Source of the DNA: Amphiduros pacificus
Taxonomy: Eukaryota > Annelida > Polychaeta > Phyllodocida > Hesionidae
DNA length: 64,000 nt
Assembly: GCA_949316495.1 (NCBI GenBank)
Contig: OX439005.1
Span: forward strand, 2,265,001 to 2,329,000
Direction: 5' to 3'
The first letter of the stretch is position 1; every line of letters starts with the position of its first letter. Shown here one piece after another: positions 1-12,800 of the stretch. The notes beneath the pieces were generated by a model. It saw only the letters and a list, made by a program, of their open reading frames with translations, was not told the origin of the DNA and did no database searches. The position numbers and the translations under genes are program-made.

Positions 1-978
1 TGAACAAATAAAAAAATCATGATCAAAATATATATTACTGGCATGGCTCATATTAATTTTAAAAATTAGTTTAGTCTTAAAATTCGCCACCTATTACTAT
101 GTTTGAGAGTCAATGAAATAAATATTAATGATGGCTGAATATGGTCAGGAATAATACATTTATAAACACTAAACTTGATGCAAGTTGTGCTATTGATAAT
201 TATTATGTTATAGTGATGGCATATGGGAAAGCCAACAAAACAAGATTTGGGCAAATACTGCACAGAAAGGTAAAACCTATGCTCCTCTGCACTGTGTATT
301 CCTTAATAGTGCGATGGCGGGTTTCCATCTTGTTTTTTATTTAATGATTAGATTTTAGAGATTTTTTTATGCACTTTCGATTACAATGGTGCAGTTCCGT
401 TGTGTTGTTTTCAATGGGCCAGTATGGCCACCCGCAATCAGTCTGTAGTAGATCCTACCTTAGAGTAATATACCAGTATACTCCAAGATCCCACTAAACA
501 TCATATAAAACCCTCAACATTAAAGATCTTGTTGCCTGGTTTAGTCCCCATTAAATGGGTAAAATGACAAACTTCATGGTCCAAGTGTAATGCATGTTCA
601 CCTTTGAGACTAACTTTACAAAAAATACTTGTTATACTCTTGACAAACCAGGACTTAGTTCCCTGCAGTGGGAGTGGCCTCACATGGAACTGGGCCTCCA
701 CTCCAGGCTTTGGATCTTGGCTTGTTTCACAGCTTTGGAACTTGAGGGAAGTTTTTCCCACCAGCCAAAATTTCCACAAGTATAGATACTGCATACATGT
801 TATCAGATAAAATGATCCAAGATTCAGGAGAGAGATAACTGAGAAGACATGATGTTCAGCCCAGTCACTGTGAGTGTGACTGTGTCGGTGCCAAGATTGA
901 TGCCCCCAAGAACCCAGTCAAAAAAACACTTGTTAGTAACACCGCATAAATCATGTTTTATGAACCGATTGTACTCAC
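1..978. other. Intron 1 side of the GalNAc-transferase-like gene; nothing recognised
   Basis: This stretch lies 3' of the first coding exon on the minus strand, so it should be the start of a long first intron. Short open frames occur on both strands at about 500-810, but none resembles a second exon of the family and none is flanked by convincing splice sites. I see no tandem repeat or inverted-repeat element. Confidence 0.4.
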
Positions 979-1068
979 ATCGCCGTCGCTGGTCTTGTAA
1001 ATGTAGACTATCACACACACGGCCCAAAACAGAGCAAACACCAGTAAAATCCGTCTGTTTCGTCGCAT
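979..1068 (-). CDS. Polypeptide GalNAc-transferase 2-like, first coding exon (partial gene)
   Basis: Thirty codons start with ATG at 1068 and end at a consensus donor (GAT|gtgagt, donor at 978). The peptide begins MRRNRRILLVFALFW and continues with a hydrophobic segment to about residue 24, then KTSDGD. This is a short basic cytoplasmic tail plus a single signal anchor, as in Golgi type II glycosyltransferases. It matches the start of human GALNT2 as I remember it (MRRRSRMLLCFAFLW), which is why I chose this ATG over the in-frame one at 1161. Family members add the first GalNAc to Ser/Thr of mucin-type glycoproteins in the Golgi. The catalytic and lectin domains are not in the window, so assignment rests on the anchor alone. 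GALNT14 or GALNT16, close relatives, are possible. In human, GALNT16 sits next to ERH/SLC39A9, which makes a GALNT neighbour here plausible. Confidence 0.65.
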
Positions 1069-1324
1069 TTTCACCCGTAAATATCCCAACCACTTGGGCC
1101 AACTACATGGCAATATCTTGCGGAAGTACACTACCCAACCTCCGATTACGGAGAGTTCCAAATCGTAAACATCATCGATTTTAGTTCAAGGTAAAACCGC
1201 CAGGGTGGAAATGAGAACGCATGTACTGACATCTGGTGTTATTTCATTTCTTTCAAACAAACAAAATAAAATAAAATTATGTGTACACTGACTAAGCTGC
1301 AACATCATCATCTTATGACTCAGG
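1069..1324 (-). promoter_or_regulatory. Probable 5' UTR and promoter zone of the GalNAc-transferase-like gene
   Basis: This is the stretch immediately upstream of the minus-strand ATG at 1068, bounded by a minisatellite at 1325. An in-frame upstream ATG at 1161 would add 31 residues before the basic tail; this is unlikely for the family, so the stretch is better read as 5' leader. No TATA box is obvious. Confidence 0.3.
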
Positions 1325-1648
1325 AAACCAAGAGAAACAAAGAGAAACTAAAATAATCAAAGAGAAACTAAGAGAAACTAAAATAAACCAAGAGAAACTA
1401 AGAGAAACTAAAATAAACCAAGAGAAACTAAGAGAAACTAAAAGAAACCAAGAGAAACTAAGAGAAACTAAAAGAAACCAAGAGAAACTAAGAGAAACTA
1501 AAATAAACCAAGAGAAACTAAGAGAAACTAAAAGAAACCAAGAGAAGCTAAGAGAAACTAAAAGAAACCAAGAGAAACTAAGAGAAACTAAAAGAAACCA
1601 AGAGAAACTAAGAGAAACTAAAATAATCCAAGAGAAACTAAGAGAAAT
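1325..1648. repeat. Minisatellite, about 30-base unit, 10-11 copies
   Basis: The unit is two AGAGAAACTA modules followed by AAA(A/G/T)(T/G)AAACCA. It is almost pure purine plus C on the plus strand. Copies differ mainly at one T/G position. It lies about 250 bases upstream of the GalNAc-transferase-like start codon. Confidence 0.9.
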
Positions 1649-1756
1649 ATTTCCTTTAAAGGGATGAGCATATCAACTACATTGCTCTCCAGGTCTTACC
1701 AGAGACAATGATAATAATGTATTAAACATCTGAATATAGAGATATTTAAACATCTC

Positions 1757-2492
1757 TGGTCTTACATCTGGAAATATGGCACCAGTCTTACATCTGGAAG
1801 TATGACACCAGTCTTACATCTGGAAATATGGCACCAGTCTTACATCTGGAAATATGGCACCAGTCTTACATCTGGAAGTATGACACCAGTCTTACATCTG
1901 GAAATATGGCACCAGTCTTACATCTGGAAATCTGGCACCAGTCTTACATCTGGAAATATGGCACCAGTCTTACATCTGGAAGTATGACACCAGTCTTACA
2001 TCTGGAAATATGGCACCAGTCTTACATCTGGAAATATGACACCAGTCTTACATCTGGAAATATGGCACCCGTCTTACATCTGGAAATATGGCACCAGTCT
2101 TACATCTGGAAATATGGCACCAGTCTTACATCTGGAAATATGGCACCAGTCTTGCATCTGGAAATATGACACCAGTCTTACATCTGGAAATCTGGCACCA
2201 GTCTTACATCTGGAAATATGGCACCGGTCTTACATCTGGAAGTATGGCACCAGTCTTACATCTGGAAGTATGGCACCAGTCTTATAATCTGGAAATATGG
2301 CACCAGTCTTACATCTGGAAGTATGGCACCAGTCTTACATCTGGAAATATGGCACCAGTCTTACATCTGGAAGTGTGGCACCAGTCTTACATCTGGAAAT
2401 ATGGCACCAGTCTTACATCTGGAAATATGGCACCGGTCTTACATCTGGAAATATGGCTACAGTCTTACATCTGGAAATATGACATATCTTAT
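1757..2492. repeat. Minisatellite, 26-base unit, about 28 copies
   Basis: The unit contains TCTGGAAATATGGCACCAG followed by TCTTACA. Because 26 is not a multiple of three and the unit has no stop in any plus-strand frame, the array gives several overlapping open frames with a 26-residue period; these are artefacts. Variant positions (AAT/AGT, GGCACC/GACACC) are interspersed, suggesting ongoing exchange between copies. Confidence 0.93.
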
Positions 2493-2789
2493 TTATTGAA
2501 ATACATTTGGTGGGAAAATAACAAGCAACGCACAACCCTTTTGGTTTGTACAGATAATGCAATTCAATTCAACAGATAATATTGGAAACCAATAAGAGAA
2601 GTGACAATAAGTTTCAATATTCTGGAATTAATAGTCTTGGCATGATTTAATGATTTCACAGAGTACACACACTTCCTTCCTGAACCAACAGCAGCTGCAA
2701 TTTTTTCCAATCATATTTTAAAAGTAGGTCAGTTAATTGGTCATTTGCTGTTTGCTTGTTCATACAGTAATCTGTCAAATAATATGTAT

Positions 2790-2974
2790 ATCAAACAGTG
2801 ATGAAAGTGATGAAACCTGAAACCCTTAAAAATTAACCTGAAGATACCCCTACCCCCTTTCAGAAATGTCATTTTTAGATGTTTCAGACTGAGTTCAGAC
2901 CATTTTGAATTTCACCTTTGAAGAAAAAAACCTGAATTCAGGTTATTTCCTGAAAACTTTCATCACTGATCAAA
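2790..2974. mobile_element. MITE family A, copy 1 (non-autonomous DNA transposon)
   Basis: Perfect 13-base terminal inverted repeats (CAGTGATGAAAGT at 2796 and its reverse complement ending at 2968) enclose 173 bases. The flanks carry ATCAAA on both sides, a likely target-site duplication. A diverged second copy is at 13770-13951 in ZIP9 intron 1, which supports a mobile family. The CAGTG terminus is hAT-like, but the duplication looks like 6 rather than 8 bases, so the superfamily is open. Confidence 0.7.
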
Positions 2975-5900
2975 GAAAATGAAAAAAGATGGCCTAGCAC
3001 AATGCCATATTAGAACTAATACTGGAACAAGATTAATCCTGCCAAGTAAATTTGTTCAAATATTTTAGGGTAAAAATTAATTCTTGACATAGAAGAGAAC
3101 AACATTGATAACAAATAATGACTAAATTGAATGTTTATTTTATATAGTCGGCCTCATCTCCATCCAACAGCAATGCATGACAATGTATAAACACAAGACA
3201 ACAGTAATTTTTATTATATGAGTAATATTTTATTTCTGTGGTCCCAAAATGATATCATAATAAATATTGACACATGATAGTAAATAAAAAAATATATATT
3301 CAACAGAAGCAAAAATGTTTACAATATTTCACTGGAATCGTATTTACAAAATGTGAAGAAAATCATAATCAGGAAAGTTGACACACCATGAGGATGAATA
3401 GCATTATCAAATATATTCTACACAGACAATATCTGCCGCTCCATTGAATATCCCTTTTAAATTTTGCTGAAAGTTTTAAATATGTTCTCATACCTCTAAA
3501 GAAAGAAGCAATTAAGTATTATGGCAGACATCAATCAGTGTGACACATCCCACTGTTTTTTTTTACAAAATGTTATATACTATGATTTTATATCAATGAT
3601 TGATTTATCTTAAACATCCTTCTCAATATGCCACTTTGTGTTCACTGACAGAATGATTTGAGCTATTTTGTGTTATCATGCAGGATTGGACTTTGAAATC
3701 TCAGACTGATTATAAGAAACACAGGGTTTTGTCATCATCTCTGGCGCCACCTGGTGAGTTTATCGTAACATAAGAGTATACAAAATTTTAATTGTATTTT
3801 TGGTATCATAATCAGTTGGAGCCAAATATTCATTTGGTGAAACGTAAATGTGACCAAATAAGGTCACGTATGTCCATTGTGTGGCATTACATATAGCGGT
3901 ATGTAGTCATGCACAGTTATTGCATGGCATTTTTGGGTCACATATACCTTGTATGTGACACGATATGGTCACACAATGACCCTGTGTCATCTTAATGGTC
4001 ATATTCAGTCATGACCAAACATATGTTTGACCCATAGATATCTAAACAAAATAATCCGTGAAAAATTTGTATTCACAATAATATTGGCCACATTCAGCTT
4101 TTGTGTCAACTTGAATGAGAATCATATCACATGATAAACATCCTTTTCTATTAAGATATGAAATAATTGATGCAAGTTTCAGCTCCATTGTTAACCAAAT
4201 CTTCTGTTTAATTTAATACACCAGAAATTCCTTGCGTGTTAGAAGTTTTATGGCCTGTGCAACACCTACACAATAATGTAATTCATTAGATTTATAGACA
4301 GACCAAGTATTCATGAAACTAGCCGAGTTGTGGCTGTGAATACAAATGTCTTTAGAACCAAATTATTATCCAACTGGAATGTTAAGTTATGTTAAACAAA
4401 CAGTATATGCAAGCCTTATCATCTCAATTATCTCAATTCAATAATATATTTTCCCATATTCAACCAATTATGCTTGATACCTGTTAAAAATTTAATTCAA
4501 AAATTTGAAACTGTACTTTGTATTGTTATTTTTGACAAAAGATGTTTTTGAATATCCCTTTTACTGACCGGCATTAAAAATAGCAATTACCAAAAAAGAA
4601 AATTCTCATCAATAAAAATGCACATGAAATTAATGTTATTCTCAATGTATAATCAATCTACAGTACTCATTTTAACATGTGCATTATAAATCCATTATTT
4701 AGAGACAGTTCAAATTAGCTTATAATGAGATCCACATCATCAAAACAAATATTTGACTTTTATTATTTGACATTACCCATTACCTATTTCTCATATTTAC
4801 AATCATATTTAAGTGCTGGATTCGTCCAAATTGTCATTTGCCAACAAAGACATGAAAGACAAGGCAAATCAATTACTTTGTGGAATTCTTTTGAGTTTTG
4901 TGGTTAGACATATTTCCAAAGTTACGGGATAATGAACAGTGAGCACCCGAGACATACCGGTAACTATTGTATTATACAGCAAATAAATACCAATGTTCTA
5001 TTGCAGTAGATTTCTCTTCATCCGAGTGATTCAATGTTTGTATATGTAAAATAATAACACAACTTTCCATCACCTAATGTTGCAATATAATAAGCCCTTT
5101 CTAACCAACTTTATTAAATATCATGGAGGGAAATTCTGAGACAAAATTATGCAACAAATTAAAGAAATTTTTCCTTTTGTTCAACATGTACTCTCAAGCA
5201 TGTTTTTTACCAAGTTAAATCTGTTTCAAATTATTTAAAATAAGGATTTTTTTCACCATTTTGGCAAATCTTATTCAGACACAAACAAGAGATCAGTATT
5301 AAAACAAGCATGGTGCTTTTTTTTTTACAGAGATGTGACCAGGATGACAAGTGTATAACAACTAGCATTCTCTAGAACTGAAATCATAAATGTTGTGTGC
5401 CCCCCAGGGCTTGTGCAGACATATGCCCAGAGGGACATAGAGCAGGAAACAACCTCATTAATGTGACTCTGCTACCCATACTAATTAAGGTACAGATCTG
5501 AAATGCAGGAGTGAGCTTAGCACAGGACCAGGTCTGTCACTTGAGGGGTCCTGAAGGGGAATACAACCATCAAGCCGAGAAACCCTCTCTACACAATATG
5601 CTTTGGTCTATTATATATATGAATATTGAATTTATCAAAAAACCTCCCCATCTGATGGAAACCACCAAATTTAGACGCAAAAGAGAACTTCACTATTTCA
5701 CCAATAGTCTGCAATACAACATTTGAAAATACAAAGCAAACATTCTTGCACTGGTAACTTGTGCAGTGACTTCAGAGGTCATCCACTTGTTTTAATACAA
5801 GTCCCTTTAAGTGATACACGGAGGATTCTTGATGAGAGATGACCAAGAATGTGTCCATACAGAAGTGACCACTCCTGAAGGTCACAAGCAGAGGTCACTG

Positions 5901-8876
5901 CGATGTCAACACGCAAATGTTACTTTGGCGTGTTATCTAAATCAGTTTAAATAAACATGCCAGCTGCAGCAGACGGCCCAAAGCCACTTTTGGAAATTCT
6001 GTAACACATACTTTTAACAGTTATGTTTCTCTTAAACTCAGCAGAAGTGTTGATATTTACATTTCTCATTCCCAGCCCCTAAGTCCCCCTTTTTTGATAA
6101 CACTCCGCAGTCATAAAAATTAATATTTGTGATCAATATTCACTTCAACAAGGGCAGTGGAGATCAGAAATTCACAGATTCACGACAGATTCACATTACA
6201 ATGGACAAACTCAACTAAGGGGCAAAATTCAAAATTAATTTATAAAAGTTCCCTGATACTGCTATTTGTACGGACCCCCCTTGCCCAGCTTTACTCTTTA
6301 TAATCTCATATTTTATTGATAAAAATTGAGAACCAATATTTACTGCTGGAGATAATTTAAGTCCAAATAGCAAAACTTGCTAAACTAGATAAATTTGTGA
6401 CAAAAGGTACTGTTAAAATCTGTGGTGTCAACAATAATAGTACAACGACTACAGTCAGATTCCTTAATACTATACACACTGCACTGCAATTGCTATATTA
6501 AGAGGTTGATATCTGACCTTATGACCTTGCTTTTGTACTGTGTGCTGCAGTCTGTTAAGTGCTAATTTATAGATACAGTTAAAGATTATACCTCGCAACC
6601 CAACCCCATGCTAGTGGCCTGAATAGAGATAACAGACAGTCTATTGTCTGCCCTGTATAGCACCAATGTCTCTGATAACTTCACATACCCTCTAAACTTC
6701 ATGCTTGGATATCAAGTCAATCTTACTTAAAGATATTCTTTGATTTGTCAAAATAAATCTTTAGATGACTCAATTTGGTCACAAATTTAGAAAGAGGAAA
6801 ATGTTAAATAAATCATCAAATGACTCCAGTTTGTTAAAGGTTGCTGTCGCTCAAATGTATATGGTCTGAAATAACATGTATTCTTAACTATTACCCATAA
6901 CCTGCTGGATGTTCAGATGGATCATATATATATATAAACCCAGAACCATAGTAGCATAAGAGCAGACAGAAGGAAGGCCGGACGGACAGACGGACAGAGG
7001 ACAGACAGGGTGTGTACTAAGAGATAATATAAGTTACCTTCCAGTACCTCCATTATTTAACAGACTAGTTACTGTCATAATAAAGGGATAGTAACAAAGA
7101 AATTTACTGACTCAAGATTTTGTTTCATGTTGAGACCTTCAAATTGTTTGCAACATGTAGATAGATGTAACCCAAGTAGAATGTCTATAGTCTTAGGTTA
7201 TGTTACATATCACATCTTTGATTGCCTAAAACATAAATATATTATTCCCAAAACCTTACAACTCAGGCGTTGGCATGATGAAAACAAACCACAGAAATGG
7301 CAGAAATCAGGAAAATCAGTGAAATTCCCAGAATGCCACACAGGCCTCTCTGTAAAAATCATATCATTCTCCAGTCAAATAACTGAAAATAAAACCATAT
7401 TTAGAAATAAACAGAAATATCATTTGATAATTTCCACTCAAACACATTGTCTCATCCCACATCCGGATTTATCCTTTTGATTTTAATAAAATATGATAAG
7501 ATTGGGTACCAATACCAAGAATTTGGGTACACATTTACTTTATTCATTTTTTTTATATAAATATATATGTACCAATGTTTTACTTAATATATACATTTTA
7601 TACATCTATACACGTGATATTAGGTGAAAAATCACCATATATTTCATACATCAATCAATAACTTTGTGTATGCATCTGCTATTTTTTAGGCATAGAGTTA
7701 ATCTAATTCCTAATTGACACGCAGAGTTTAAACTCCACAACTGTGTGCATACTCAAAATCTGAGAGAATATCTTGTCATCTTTGGTGAAAAACTTGTTTC
7801 GTATCCGATTAATTTAACACCTTTTCATGCCAATTTTTTGCAAATATGTTCAAACATATGGCGTTCATTCACTTCATTCTATCTTAAAATCACCATAACT
7901 CACTCCAGCCAAAGCAAAACAAAACCTGACATTTATTATACATCACCATTTTATAATAATCCACTATATACAATTTATACATGTTTAGGGTGATCACAGT
8001 AAATGTTTTTATATCATTAAGATAATTTCTTTATTCCCTTCCACACATTAGAAACAAAAATAATTCCTAACACCCGTTATTTATTTCACTCTCCACCCTG
8101 TGACTACTATTTTAAGAAAAAATTGAAAATTTTCATCAATAATAATTTTTGTTCCTTTTACTGCCCAATGATATATCCAAGTATATGACATTGTATATTT
8201 ATTGAACTTTACTTATGTTTTGCGAACTAGGCCCATGTACCGGTAATTTGAAATTTCAAGCTGATATTAGCTACAGCCGTTTTATATAAATATATCATTG
8301 CAACGTATTGAGAAAATGAAAAAAAAAATATTTGGTTCACATGGTTCTGAATGTGCAATGGTTTTTTTTAAAGCATCCATACTTTTTCTTTGTTGTTACC
8401 TTTTACTGCTGAGTATGGCTTGGGTGTAGAGATCACATGACCGTCAGTGACATCATGGAAGATATTCTGATCAAATTTTATCCAAAACCTAGTTATATTA
8501 CTTGTGATAAATCTAATATTTGGTTACACAACTTGATCTGAAATGGAGTCAAAATTGAAATCTTCAAAAATAATTTGATCATAGATTAAAGACTGATAAA
8601 TACATTTATAATTTAGACTAATTTTCGCTATCTTGTGACCCACACAAATTACTGTGACAGTTATAAATGTGTTCAAAAATATTTTAAGCTGTCATGTCAA
8701 GCTTACAGACCCTCATCTGAATTATCAACACTTTGCAGCAAATTTATACAGCAAATATCACCTACTCTTTTGTGTTTACATTGTGATGAGATAATGTAAC
8801 CGATAGAAAATATCAGCCAGTAATACATGTGCACTCAATACTCTTAATAAATGGTCATGCCTTTCTGGTAACCTCC
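2975..8876. other. AT-rich intergenic stretch, no gene recognised
   Basis: Between the GalNAc-transferase-like gene and the 3' end of ZIP9. Open frames here are short (117 residues or fewer), unsupported by splice sites or recognisable protein similarity, and AT-rich. Notable contents are a cluster of GGTCA/TGACC palindromes at about 3835-4025, a CTCF-like motif at 3746, and a short GGAC/GACA-rich tract at about 6965-7010. Confidence 0.5.
3746..3757 (-). promoter_or_regulatory. CTCF-like motif
   Basis: On the minus strand the sequence reads TCACCAGGTGGC and continues GCCA. It agrees with the CTCF core consensus CCASYAGRKGGC except for the first base. Motif match only; binding is not shown. 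Confidence 0.3.
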
Positions 8877-9605
8877 TTTATTTCATTATTGTGCTTCCTG
8901 TTATCTAATGTATCTTATTTATGAAATATTTAAAAGAAAACTTCATATCATATCATGACTGGTTGGTTTACTTCTGTGTCTGAGTGAGTGAGTTTAAATA
9001 TAGACATGAGGTGTTTTACCTTCTGTAAATTCCACTTTAAAACTTGCATTGAATCGCGGTTATAATTGATGACAATTTGAGACCCATTTTGATCAAGTGT
9101 TCCAGCACCCTTCTCAAGCTCACGGAGAAAACTTCAGATACTTCAGGGTTTGTTCCTATTTACAGGCTCAGATCATTAAATGCACACTAACTTCATTCAC
9201 CTTCAGCCACGCCGAATTTTTGTACGAGATTTGCAATTCACTGATTCATAAAATCACTGTTTACTGCTAATTGGAACACATATTCTGTTATGCTCCTTGG
9301 AGACAAAGAAACATTGGTGCCCTAATGATAGAGAACTGGTCAGCCGAAAAATCTAATGATAAACCTTTTTTTTTTTAAAAAAAGAATGAAAATTTCACAC
9401 ATTTTGTTATGAAAGTTAAAAGATGGATATTTTTATGGCAAAGAATGTAGGCCAGAATACAGTCAGAGTGGGTCACCACCAGGTGGCTCTGTGAGCATGT
9501 GTGTCAAGCTGTTACTTCTTATTTACTTATAACAATCAGCCAGTATGAGAGTAAACATAATTTGCTGAGTCATTGAATTGCGCAGTTGACTAGCGTGTGG
9601 AGTTA
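8877..9605 (-). other. Possible 3' UTR of ZIP9
   Basis: The stretch follows the ZIP9 stop codon on the minus strand. The first AATAAA I find on that strand is at 8882-8877. No coding potential is seen. The true cleavage site cannot be fixed from sequence alone. Confidence 0.3.
9476..9487 (+). promoter_or_regulatory. CTCF-like motif just beyond the ZIP9 stop codon
   Basis: CCACCAGGTGGC fits the CTCF core consensus CCASYAGRKGGC at every position. It lies about 120 bases past the ZIP9 stop codon. A weaker relative (CCACCAGGTGTC) is at 25688, on the other side of the ZIP9/ERH pair. Confidence 0.35.
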
Positions 9606-9854
9606 TCAGTGATGGTGTCCCAGAGAGAGAACCAGCGGCAACATGGCGCCCACCACCATGACAAACAGCTCCACTTTACTGAACCCCTTCTGTTCCCGCA
9701 CGATGACCGTGCCGTCAGCTGCTACTGTCTTTGTGGTGCCCATGGAGGCCAGTTCTGGTAACACGTGGACTGTGGCTACGTAGAGGAAGGTGCCGGCACT
9801 GAACAGCATGGCGATCCCCGTGGCATTCACATTAGACAGGGTGGCTTTACTATG
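9606..9854 (-). CDS. SLC39A9: ZIP9 coding exon 7 (residues 264-345 and stop)
   Basis: Acceptor ttgcag|CAT at 9854. Encodes [20 protein letters not shown] followed by the VHVLPE helix (TM7) and the final TM8 ending LGHHH and TGA. The linker between TM7 and TM8 (about 298-322) differs most from vertebrates. Confidence 0.97.
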   Translation of the reverse strand, partial: HSKATLSNVNATGIAMLFSAGTFLYVATVHVLPELASMGTTKTVAADGTVIVREQKGFSKVELFVMVVGAMLPLVLSLGHHH

Positions 9855-12800
9855 CTGCAAGCAAACACAGTATATATATCAAAAATAAAGCTCTCCATGA
9901 CTGCGCATAACAAATCATCTTTTATAAAAAATAAGGTCCTTTTTCAAAATCAGAACCTTTTAGATTTCAATGAACTAATCTTTCTGAATAACACATGAAA
10001 AATATTGAATCACAATAAAAAAAATGATTATGAATAGGTAACCTACAATGTAGAAACTTCCAGTATCTTCTGATATATCAGCACAGATTAGCAATAAAAC
10101 AAATATATTCACACAATCTAATATTTTTATGTTTAACTAAAACAGATATCCCATCATCAAATTATAACTTTCAAGAGTGAAGTAGACCAACCTGGCTAAG
10201 ACCAAAGTAGGTGACAATGGCAAGTACAGGTGCTGCCAGCGAGAAGACCATCAAGTGTCTCCGGATACGATTACGATCAAAATTCTCATGAAGAAGAAAA
10301 GACACCAACCCAAACGCAGCAGGGGCCTGGTAGCAAATAACAACAAAATCAAGTTAACTCATTTTTTCAAAATGATATTTTTTTATGAATGGCTCACAAA
10401 CACAGTTGAATTAGTCGGTTCTGTATAATATTTTGATTTCAAAAATATCAATTTACTGTTTAGAAGAAACTATCTAATATAAATTTTTCTTCAAAGCAAC
10501 GGGTAGTAGATTGTACTACTCTTTTAACGTATACTGAAGAAAATATTTAATTTAGACATCAATATTTAGCAGAACATCACTGATTACTATTTCAAGAAAC
10601 GTCATTGATTAATATTTCAAGAAACGTCATTGATTAATATTTCAAGAAACATCATTGATTAATATTTCAAGAAACATCATTGATTAATATTTCAAGAAAC
10701 GTCATTGATTAATATTTTAAGAAACATCATTAATAATCTTGCTACTAACTTTATGTAACATGATGGCGATGAAGACAATCATTTCTACATGAGTCTGCGA
10801 CGTGGTGGCTGCTGCTCCCAATGCCACTCCATCAGCTGCAAGAGATAATGAGACTAAAGATAAGCAGATAACCAGATAACCAGATAAGCAGAAATAAGGT
10901 AACCTGTCCGAGTGACACTCCATCAGCTGCAAGAGATAATAAGGCAAAAGATAACTAGATAACCAGATAAGCAGATAAGGTAACCTGTCTGAGTGCCAGT
11001 CCATCAGCTGCAAGAGATAATAAGACAAAAGATAAGCAGATAACCAGATAAGGTAACCTGTCCGAGTGCCAGTCCATCAGCTGCAAGAGATAATGAGACA
11101 AAAGATAAGCAGAGCTGATAAGATAACCTGTTTTAATAAGTCAACAAGCATCATATTATTGCTTGGCACCTACCTACCTATCACTTAAGTATCAGACTGA
11201 CGTGTCAATCTCTAAGTATCTTGTCCCATGGGGCAGTTGAAATTATCTTGTTCTTATCTTTAAAATATCTATTTTAGTATAAGAATGTCTCTTCTAGCAC
11301 ACAAAAACACAAAGTTGTGTCCCTGTGGCTGAATATATAAATTCCTCTAATATCACTCAGGCTCTAATGCTTTTAATCAATCAATTATGAACTAAGCCAA
11401 CACAGAAAAACTTGCTGTATTGATTGGGAAGCATCTTCAAGCAAAGTGAACATATAATTTCATGCATCTATGAATGATGATAGGTTATACTTTCAATTAT
11501 GTCTGGAAAGACTATTTTTTATTTTTCTTCATTTGCATGATATTGGAATATGTTCATACAATTAGTCTTAATCATGGTCCAAGACAAATACTCCAAATCA
11601 ATTGTCAAAACCATTTTGAATACAGAAAATATTAGTGTTTGGATACCGATTAGGAGATTACAAATCAATCAAAGAAAATGGATAACACACAAATATATTT
11701 ATTTTCCGATTTAGTTTAACTTATTATTACACACAAATGAGGGGCAGAACTGGAACTGAATGGGAATGGATTCAGGTCAGCGACAGGGAGCAAGGATCTT
11801 GTTTGGAGGAAAACATGAGACAATAGCTCATTAAAATCCCAAATGTTTCATTTTGATCTGAGCCAAAGGACCCATCAAAGTTCTTAATGTAATTAGTGGT
11901 GCACTGCATAATTACTCAAAGTATGGCAATGTATGTTCAGTAACTTATTATATTGTAAAGTCCTGTAAAAAATACCTGCTTATAGCCTTATAACATTGTC
12001 TCATTTAACTTTGAATTGTCTCATCACTGTAAGTTTATGAGGAGAAAAAAATCAATTTCTTTTTACAATAGCTCTGACCTCAACCTACTTCCAAAGTGAA
12101 TTGAGAAATAACAAGTGTTGATTTTAAAAATCAAGCTCGGGTAAGTTTGCAAAATCCCAAGGCAAAAAACCCAAGACAAAATCTTCTTACTCTACCACGC
12201 ACTCACAAATCACTTCTCAAACAAAAGCAACATCTGACGGTGTAATCAGAATTATTGAGCCAAAACATGGCGCCATGGTCCGAGTATGCTCCATAGACTT
12301 AAAGCTTAATCATATAAAAACCTCGAACATTCAGACCTAAAGTCAAAACAAACCAGGGCTTGACATATGCACTGGCCCGGTGGCCCGGGCCAGTTGGGCA
12401 ACCATATTTTTGGTCGTTTAGTGGCCCAAACTATCTTGATTTTATTATTCTAATCCTTGATAGATATCATATCACGATCAATATTTGATTGGGACAAGCA
12501 TCCCCCACTCAGACATTATGCAACCTTATGTACAATGTTCTTTATTGTATCACACATCCTATTATCCTGAGAAACTTTGGGCCACCACTTCTCATGCTCT
12601 GGTGGCCCAACTGGGCAACCAACATTTTTATATTTATGTCAAGGCCTGCAAACGCGAGCGAAAAAGGAAATAAATGATGTTCAAACTTACCAGCTGCATG
12701 AACAACCAGGCCAATGGTGGCGGTCATCTTGTTACGATTATGATTATGAACTATACTGGCGCCCTCTGCGTCTGCAAAATCCAGAGAGGAATCAGAGTCT

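Noticed and set aside
1066-1161. Upstream in-frame ATG for the GalNAc-transferase-like gene
   Set aside because: It would add 31 residues before the MRR tail that starts related proteins.
10717-11028. 103-codon minus-strand frame through the ZIP9 exon 5 acceptor array
   Set aside because: It reads intron copies out of the ZIP9 frame; only the part 10750-10835 is exon.
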